Assembly (NCBI GenBank): GCA_013697465.1
Contig: JACCWU010000159.1
Span: forward strand, 1 to 18,668
Direction of reading: 5' to 3'
Length of the DNA stretch: 18,668 bases
From: Actinomycetota bacterium
GTDB taxonomy: Bacteria > Actinomycetota > Thermoleophilia > Gaiellales > Gaiellaceae
Shown here: positions 13,429 to 18,668 of the stretch, in pieces
How the letters are laid out: each line of letters opens with the position of its first letter
Position numbering within the stretch: position 1 is the first letter of the stretch
Position numbers and translations under genes: made by a program
Notes under the pieces: model-generated
What the model was told of the DNA's origin: nothing
Database searches by the model: none
The model's input: only the letters and a program-made list of their open reading frames with translations

Positions 13429-15290
13429 GCTGTCTCCGACGCAACCACGAGCGTTCGGCACGGCGCCTGCTTCAACACGTAGTCGACGGTCGTCCCGAAC
13501 ACCTGGGCGCGACGCGCGGTCAGCTCCCGCCGGGGCGAGCCGAGGACGATGATCTCCGCCTGCCTGGCCTCGGCCTCCGCCACGATCGCCGGCCCGGCCG
13601 AGCGCGCTCGCTCGAGACGGCTGAGCACGGGAATGCCGTAGGACTCGCCGATCGCGACGGCCTCGTCGAGCTCGCGGTTCGCCACCCTCTCGAGCTCCGG
13701 GAGATCGTCGCCGAGCGGACGACCCAGCGGGACCTCGAGCACGCTCAGCGCGATGATCCGCGAGCCGCGCTCGGCGGCAATACGGCACGCGACGTCGGTG
13801 GCCTCGTCCGAGGCCTGGCCCGGAACGATAGGCACCAGGATCCTGCGATACGCGAGCGCGAGAGCCGGTCCGAATGCCGGCGGAGCCTTCGCGATCTCAC
13901 GGGCACCCGCCCGCACGAAGCGGCGTCGGTACACCACGTAGCCCACGAGTCCGGCGATCATCCAGCCGAGCCCGACCCAGCGAGTGGTGGGATTCTGCAG
14001 CACGAGCACGAGGAACGAGATCCCCGTTGCGAGGCCGCCGGCGATCGCGAAGAGCGGCCAGTCGACTCCGCGTAGACGGAGGTTCGGGTACGCGCGGTAT
14101 ACGACCTCGCCCCCCTTTCGGTCGAGCATCCGGAGCCGGATCAGAGCCGCGTGGGCGACGGTGAACGAGAGCGTCGCGCCGAGCGAGTAGAGCGTCCCCA
14201 CGAAGTTCACGTCGCCGGGCAGGAGCAGCAGGATCGGGGCGATCCCCGCGAAGATGACGAGCGACAGCCACGGGGTCTTGAAGCGAGGATGGAGCCGGCG
14301 GAAGACCTCGGGAAGCTGCCGGTAGCTCGCCATCGAGTAGGTGATACGCGAGGCGCCGATCACGCCCGCGTTCGTGGCGATGAAGAGAATCGTCGCAGCG
14401 AGCACGCCGACGTAGGTCTCGGCGAAATCGAGCGCGAGCCCCTCGAGCCCGAGGTTCTCCACGACTCCGAGAATCGGATCGTTCGCGTACCCCCCCTCCT
14501 CCGGCGGCAGCGCGAGCAGCGTCGTCAACTCGCCGTCGATCTCCACGACCGGCAACGCCGAGAGCGCGACGAGCGGGAGCGTGAAGTAGATCGCGAAGAC
14601 CGCGCCGGCAACGAGCTTGTACGCGGCGGGAACCGTACGCACGGGGTCGCGGGCTTCCTCGGCCAGGTTGGAGACCGTCTCGACTCCGGTATAGGCCAGC
14701 ATGGCGACCGGAATCGCGATCGCGAGGTTCGACCACGTCGGAGCGACGCCCCAATGCACGTTGTCGACCAGGACCGCGGGACTGAAGACGAGAGCGACTC
14801 CCACGATCACGAGCAGGATCTGCGTCGCGAAGTCGACGACCGCGAGCGAGATCGAGAGCTTTGCCGCCTCCTGGACGCCGACGACGTTCAGGGAGACCAG
14901 CAGCACGATGACGATCGCGCCGCCCACGATGTCCCACGGGTTCGTCCGCAGTGGCTCCCAGAAGATCGAGAGATAGTGAGGCACGAAGAACGCCGAGACC
15001 GCGACCGTCACGACGTACACGAGCATCTGGGCCCAGCCGGCGACGAAGCTCACGACTTCGTCGAACGCGTGGCGGGCGAAGCTCGCAGACCCTCCGGCCT
15101 CCGGGAACCGGGCGGTCCCTTCCGCGTACGTCGCGGCCGTGGCGGCGAAGACGATCCCCGCTGCGACGAACACGAGCGGCGTCAGGCCGAGCGCGTAGAA
15201 GGCGGTGAGGCCGAGCGCGTAGTAGATCGACGAGCCGACGTTGCCGTACGCGGTCGCGAAGAGCGCAGGCGTCCCGAGAACCCGCTCCAT
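13425..15290 (-). CDS. APC-superfamily permease with C-terminal USP domain (first copy)
   Basis: This 621-residue protein is a paralogue of the second copy. It has about twelve helices, a first-helix motif AYGNVGSSIYYALG, PEAGGSASFARHAFDE, and LAYTGVETVSNLAEEARDP, followed by a USP domain at about 481-618. Here the USP nucleotide loop keeps more of the pattern: IVLGSPRR...FGTTVDYV. ATG 15290 is used; AGGT lies 9-10 nt upstream and the homology to the paralogue begins right at MERVLGTPALF. Only a short, non-conserved Arg-rich extension lies above it. It heads a five-gene unit ending with two RCK proteins. The transported solute is not proven; amino acids are the default for APC, K+ is a reasoned alternative from context. 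Confidence 0.92.
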   Translation of the reverse strand: MERVLGTPALFATAYGNVGSSIYYALGLTAFYALGLTPLVFVAAGIVFAATAATYAEGTARFPEAGGSASFARHAFDEVVSFVAGWAQMLVYVVTVAVSAFFVPHYLSIFWEPLRTNPWDIVGGAIVIVLLVSLNVVGVQEAAKLSISLAVVDFATQILLVIVGVALVFSPAVLVDNVHWGVAPTWSNLAIAIPVAMLAYTGVETVSNLAEEARDPVRTVPAAYKLVAGAVFAIYFTLPLVALSALPVVEIDGELTTLLALPPEEGGYANDPILGVVENLGLEGLALDFAETYVGVLAATILFIATNAGVIGASRITYSMASYRQLPEVFRRLHPRFKTPWLSLVIFAGIAPILLLLPGDVNFVGTLYSLGATLSFTVAHAALIRLRMLDRKGGEVVYRAYPNLRLRGVDWPLFAIAGGLATGISFLVLVLQNPTTRWVGLGWMIAGLVGYVVYRRRFVRAGAREIAKAPPAFGPALALAYRRILVPIVPGQASDEATDVACRIAAERGSRIIALSVLEVPLGRPLGDDLPELERVANRELDEAVAIGESYGIPVLSRLERARSAGPAIVAEAEARQAEIIVLGSPRRELTARRAQVFGTTVDYVLKQAPCRTLVVASETA

Positions 15291-15331
15291 CTCAACCTGC
15301 CGTCGGCGCCGGCGACCAGGCACGGCGCGTG

Positions 15332-15337
15332 AGTCTA
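15332..15337 (-). promoter_or_regulatory. Possible -10 element of the APC/RCK operon
   Basis: TAGACT on the minus strand would give a transcript starting near 15325 with a leader of about 35 nt before the ATG at 15290. The -35 region falls in the palindrome and is not consensus-like, so this is tentative. Confidence 0.3.
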
Positions 15338-15354
15338 CGCTCGCCCCGAGACGC

Positions 15355-15384
15355 ACGAGGGGCCGGCGATCGCCGGCCCCTCGT
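15355..15384. terminator. 30-nt perfect palindrome, probable terminator of the protease gene
   Basis: A perfect self-complementary sequence (ACGAGGGGCCGGC and its complement around GATC) spans 30 nt with no unpaired loop in the sequence itself. It lies 36 nt downstream of the protease stop. No T tract follows. In RNA it would fold as a 13-bp stem with a GATC tetraloop region, strong enough to stop transcription or stabilise mRNA ends; as DNA it could also be a protein-binding site. Confidence 0.6.
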
Positions 15385-15391
15385 CGGTCTC

Positions 15392-15407
15392 CGTGGCCGT
15401 AGCCACG
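15392..15407. terminator. Second hairpin downstream of the protease gene
   Basis: CGTGGC (15392-15397) and GCCACG (15402-15407) form a 6-bp stem with a 4-nt loop, 12 nt after the protease stop. With the 30-nt palindrome it makes a tandem hairpin array in the 129-bp intergenic region. Confidence 0.4.
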
Positions 15408-15419
15408 AGTGCGCGTGAG

Positions 15420-18400
15420 CTACGTCAGTGCTAGCGGGAGGAGGAGTGCCTCCGCCTTCCCGGCCCTGTTGTCGAGCGAGACGACCATGACGCCCAGCGC
15501 GGGAGTCAGGGCCCACTCGGCAGGGTTGATTGTGATCGGCACGTTCGCCGACCCGCCCGGGGGCAGCGTTGCGAAGCTCCCCTGCGTGATCGAGCTCGTC
15601 CACGCGTTGTACTTCGCGACTGCAGCGACCGGGTCGACGGAATCCGCCAACAGGTCGAAGCTGTCTATCTGGTACGAGAAACGTGGGTTCGCCGCGGTGA
15701 GACACGGCTCACCCGTCCTGCAGAGCTGACTCGAGAGGATCGGGAGCAGCGCCGTGCTCGAGTCCGTCGGAGCGGTCGCAAAGAAGTTCACGGTCGCCCC
15801 CGCACTCCTCGTGCTGAAGACGAACGCAGCCATGCGGCCGTTGAAGCTTCCGGCCTGGACGGCTCCCTGGTCGACGCCGACGACGACGTAGTCATCTCCG
15901 TTCCCGCTGGCCGGATCGACGTCGACGCTGATGTCGAACTCGTTCGTCGCCGCGTTCGACCAGCGACTCCACGTGTTGACGGCGAAGACGATGAGCTGGC
16001 TCGTCGGCGAGAACTGGAACGACTGCACGCCGACTGCTCGGACGTCGTTCGACCCGAGATGTGGATTCTTCTTGTCGTCGATGCCCCACGCGTAGAAGTC
16101 CGCGGTCCCGGCGATCGCGCCGTTCGGGTTCGTCACCGTTGCCGTCGCAGACGGCGACGCGGCCGGCACCCTGTTGTGATCCAGCTTCGCCTCGACGTTC
16201 GAGAGCGCCCGCGGGACGAGGTAGTACGGCACGCGGAGGGTGACGTTCGAGTTGTCGCTCGAGCTCGCAGGAGTGAACGTGACGAGGCCGGCGACCTCGC
16301 GGAACGAGAGCCCGCTCCCGAGCGAGTCGCCGACAGTTGCGACGGGAACGTTGAGGGTCACGGCCAGCTCGACCGTTCCCCCTGCGGGAACGGTCACCGA
16401 GGTCGCGCCGAGCGCGACCGAGTGCGGCGAGCCGCTTGCGTTCGTCGGCGTGACGTTGAACGTCGCGCTCGACGAGCCGTGATTCCTCACTTTGATGCTC
16501 TGCGTCTTGCTGTAGTCGTGGTCGAGCTCCTCGAAGCCGAAGCTCAGGGACGCGGTGCCCGGGTTGCCGATAGCGACGACGTGCGTCTTCACGGCGGCCA
16601 GGGGCTGCACGAGACCGGTGCCGCCGCGGCTGATCCGGAACGGCGCCGTGCCTCCGATCGCCGCAGGGTCGCCCGTGTTGACGATCGCCGCCTTCACGTC
16701 CTCGACGGGCCAGTCGTCGTGCGCCTGGACGGCGAGCACGGCCACGCCCGCGACATGCGGCGAGGCCATGGAGGTTCCGGAGTTCCCGAGCGGGAGGTTT
16801 CCGGTACCGCTGCCGGTCGAGAAGATGCTCACGCCGGGCGCGGTGATGTCCGGCTTGAGCCAGCTGTCGCCGGTCCGCGGGCCACCCGAGGTGAACGAAG
16901 CGAAGCCCGAGAAGTTGGGGTTCGTGACCGTCGTGTTCGTGAGCGTCACCATTCCGCCGTCGGCCGCGACGAGGAGATCCGGGTCCACCTGCGGGCTGGG
17001 TCCCAAAACGCCGCGAATCCCAATGAACGGAATCGTGACCGTGAAGGGGATCCCCGTGTCCGGATTCGAGAAGATCGGACCTTCGAAGGGAGGGAACCCG
17101 CTGTCCGTGTTGATCATGGCGACGGCGGCCGCACCCGCCTGCTGGCCGAAGATCGCCTTGGCCACGCGGGCGCAGACGCCTCGGACCACGACGGCCATGG
17201 CGTTCGGAGCGAGCGTGCCGTAATCGGACACGTTGCAGCCGAGCGACTCGTTCACGGTCGTCGTCGCAGGGTTGTCGAGGATGCGCTTGATCGTGTAGCT
17301 CGTCCCGTTCGCCACCGTGGCGGCGTTCGCATTGAGCCCGGTGATGGGCCCGCCCGCGAATGCGAGCGTGAACCCGGGGAACGACGGCGACGAGTCGTTC
17401 GCCGCCACGCTGATCGCGCCCGTCCCGGCCGCCGGAGCGCCTGTGATGTACTGATTCGGGCCGCTGTTGCCGGCCGAGGCCACGACGACCATCCCGGCCT
17501 TGGCGGCGTTCGTCGAGGCCACGGCGGACGCGTCGTCGGCGGTGCCGAACGGCGAGCCGAGGGACATGTTGATGACGTCCATGCGGTCGTGGAAGGCCAA
17601 GTCGATCGCGTCGACCGTCACGTCTGTCGATCCGGTGCAGCCGAAGACGCGGTAGGCGTAGATGTCAGCCTTCGGCGCGACACCCGGGCCGATCCTGAAC
17701 GCGCCCGGCGTGTAGATGCTCGAGTTGTACGGGCCGGCGTACGTCGCTCCGGCGGCCGTCACGCCCGAGCCGGCCGCCGTGCCGGCGACGTGCGAGCCGT
17801 GTCCGTTGCAGTCGAGCGGGTTGGGGTCGGGCTGTGGAACAAGCGCCGCGCCCGTCCCGGAAGCGTTGTATGCGTCGCCGACGAGGTCGAAGCCGCCCTT
17901 GACGCGAGGCGCGAGCGGTCCGAAGAGCAGCGGGTCCGCGGGCAGCGTGTCGGTCGCGTTCGCAGCGTTGTACGCGGCCACCGTGCCGGGCCCGCCGAAG
18001 TTGGCGTGCGTGTAGTCGATGCCCGTGTCGATGACGCCGATCTTGATCCCCTCACCCCGGAGGTTCGGAGCGGGGCTGACGTTCCACACCTGCGGCGCCC
18101 CGATGTACGGAACGCTTACGGCATTGTCCCGAGTCACTACCGAGATCGGAAGGATTCGCTTCACCCCCGGAAGTCTCTTGAGCGCGGCCTGCTTCTCGGG
18201 AGCTATCGCAACCTTGATCCCGTTGAGCGCCGACTGGTAGTCGGCGAGCACGGTTCCACCGGCGGCTTCGATCCCGGAGCGGAGCGCATCCTGGCTCGAC
18301 TTCAGGTCACGCTCGATCTGATCGTGCTCGGACTCCGTCAGCTCGCGGCCTATCTCGGCCTGAACCTCCGCAGCAGACTTCTCCTTCAACTGCACGACGA

Positions 18401-18572
18401 CCGTCCCGGTCTCGGTGCCGAGCGTCCGAGGTACGAACGGCGTCGCTACGAACGTCTGGTCGGAAACGCTCTCCGGACCGGAAGCTGCAACGCCCGCGGC
18501 TGTGACCGAGAGCGCGACGACGACAGCAACCGAGAAGAGAGCGAGGCCGAACCGGCGGCGGTGACTTCGCAT
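15420..18572 (-). CDS. Secreted subtilisin-like serine protease (S8) with I9-type prodomain and PA insert
   Basis: The 1050-residue product has a Sec signal (MRSHRRRFGLALFSVAVVVA, cleavage near AAGVAA-SG at about 30), an inhibitor-I9-like propeptide (about 55-150, GTVVVQLKEKS to GVKRILPISVV), then the S8 catalytic domain. The triad is D182 (GVIDTGID), H258 (NGHGSHVAGT) and S601 (GTSMASPHVAG), with oxyanion N369 (SAGNSGP). A protease-associated domain is inserted at about 435-540 (SLGCNVSDYG ... VAMINTD). The C-terminal about 400 residues are beta-rich Fn3-like segments without a membrane anchor or sortase motif. ATG 18572 is preferred because AGGAG lies 8 nt upstream; ATG 18599 is in frame but lacks such a site. 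It probably degrades extracellular protein. It stands alone on its transcript as far as the window shows. Confidence 0.95.
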   Translation of the reverse strand: MRSHRRRFGLALFSVAVVVALSVTAAGVAASGPESVSDQTFVATPFVPRTLGTETGTVVVQLKEKSAAEVQAEIGRELTESEHDQIERDLKSSQDALRSGIEAAGGTVLADYQSALNGIKVAIAPEKQAALKRLPGVKRILPISVVTRDNAVSVPYIGAPQVWNVSPAPNLRGEGIKIGVIDTGIDYTHANFGGPGTVAAYNAANATDTLPADPLLFGPLAPRVKGGFDLVGDAYNASGTGAALVPQPDPNPLDCNGHGSHVAGTAAGSGVTAAGATYAGPYNSSIYTPGAFRIGPGVAPKADIYAYRVFGCTGSTDVTVDAIDLAFHDRMDVINMSLGSPFGTADDASAVASTNAAKAGMVVVASAGNSGPNQYITGAPAAGTGAISVAANDSSPSFPGFTLAFAGGPITGLNANAATVANGTSYTIKRILDNPATTTVNESLGCNVSDYGTLAPNAMAVVVRGVCARVAKAIFGQQAGAAAVAMINTDSGFPPFEGPIFSNPDTGIPFTVTIPFIGIRGVLGPSPQVDPDLLVAADGGMVTLTNTTVTNPNFSGFASFTSGGPRTGDSWLKPDITAPGVSIFSTGSGTGNLPLGNSGTSMASPHVAGVAVLAVQAHDDWPVEDVKAAIVNTGDPAAIGGTAPFRISRGGTGLVQPLAAVKTHVVAIGNPGTASLSFGFEELDHDYSKTQSIKVRNHGSSSATFNVTPTNASGSPHSVALGATSVTVPAGGTVELAVTLNVPVATVGDSLGSGLSFREVAGLVTFTPASSSDNSNVTLRVPYYLVPRALSNVEAKLDHNRVPAASPSATATVTNPNGAIAGTADFYAWGIDDKKNPHLGSNDVRAVGVQSFQFSPTSQLIVFAVNTWSRWSNAATNEFDISVDVDPASGNGDDYVVVGVDQGAVQAGSFNGRMAAFVFSTRSAGATVNFFATAPTDSSTALLPILSSQLCRTGEPCLTAANPRFSYQIDSFDLLADSVDPVAAVAKYNAWTSSITQGSFATLPPGGSANVPITINPAEWALTPALGVMVVSLDNRAGKAEALLLPLALT

Positions 18573-18580
18573 CGTTTCAT

Positions 18581-18585
18581 CTCCT
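18581..18585 (-). promoter_or_regulatory. Shine-Dalgarno of the S8 protease gene
   Basis: AGGAG on the minus strand, 8 nt before the ATG at 18572, decides that start over the upstream ATG at 18599. The remaining bases to the right edge (18600-18668) show no clear promoter or gene. Confidence 0.7.
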
Positions 18586-18668
18586 CTTTTCGACGGCATG
18601 GGTGCTCGACGCGCGCGAAGCCGGTCGCGACGGGAGCCCGAGCACGGTCCGAACTCACAGGTCGCAAT

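Noticed and set aside
11588..13552. A 654-codon open frame on the plus strand opposite the second APC-USP gene
   Set aside because: It is a charged low-complexity antisense shadow; the minus-strand gene has strong membrane and USP signatures.
15291..15419. Possible c-di-AMP (ydaO) or other K+-related riboswitch before the APC operon
   Set aside because: Only two simple hairpins are visible; I saw none of the conserved ydaO blocks, and the space left for a leader is too short.
1..18668. CRISPR arrays, tRNA genes, insertion sequences, phage genes, toxin-antitoxin or defence systems
   Set aside because: No direct-repeat arrays, transposase or integrase motifs, tRNA-like cloverleafs or defence-related domains were recognised by eye on either strand.

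Overview
This 18.7 kb window is very GC-rich, with long spurious open frames on the strand opposite almost every gene. Gene styles (PadR/HAAS-type pair, four-domain TrkA, APC permeases with a C-terminal universal-stress domain, short tightly packed genes) suggest an actinobacterium, perhaps of the Thermoleophilia (Gaiella/Solirubrobacter-like) lineage. That placement is inference; no rRNA or marker gene is present.

Layout. (1) 1-626, minus: a PadR-type repressor gene and a coupled HAAS-type membrane protein gene that runs off the left edge and appears frameshifted. The padR promoter has a perfect 8-bp inverted repeat sitting in its -35/-10 spacer. (2) 660-5046, minus: a cobalamin riboswitch followed by btuF, btuC, btuD and cobQ (substrate-binding protein, permease, ATPase, cobyric acid synthase). 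This is a vitamin B12 import and corrinoid-assembly operon; cobQ starts at a probable CTG and carries a one-base frameshift near 1978-1981. (3) 5070-6203, plus: a VanZ-like membrane protein, a degenerate HAD-like protein, and a 72-residue coiled-coil protein with its own promoter. (4) 6210-7301, minus: a lipoprotein of the PQQ-dependent aldose dehydrogenase family. (5) 7361-10222, plus: trkA-trkH, a potassium uptake pair. (6) 10261-15290, minus: a tightly packed five-gene unit converging on trkAH: APC permease-USP fusion, 58-residue membrane protein, second APC permease-USP fusion, and two RCK (TrkA-type) proteins. (7) 15420-18572, minus: a large secreted subtilisin-like protease, separated from unit 6 by two hairpins, one a 30-nt perfect palindrome.

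How the genes work together. The B12 operon should be switched by cobalamin through the riboswitch, which appears to end in a Shine-Dalgarno-sequestering helix. The 7.4-15.3 kb region contains nine nucleotide-sensing modules around three membrane transporters: four Rossmann RCK_N domains, three RCK_C-type domains and two USP domains. It is the best candidate here for a less-described system: an ion (probably K+) homeostasis island in which the two APC-USP proteins may be KimA-like potassium importers regulated together with the RCK proteins. This is inference and needs phylogenetic and functional testing.

A recurring theme is probable leaderless transcription: four genes (padR, vanZ-like, coiled-coil, PQQ dehydrogenase) have a TANNNT hexamer 6-7 nt before the start codon and no convincing Shine-Dalgarno sequence, whereas btuF, cobQ and the protease have good ones. 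No tRNA, rRNA, CRISPR array, insertion sequence or phage gene was seen. No gene-free gap exceeds about 130 bp.
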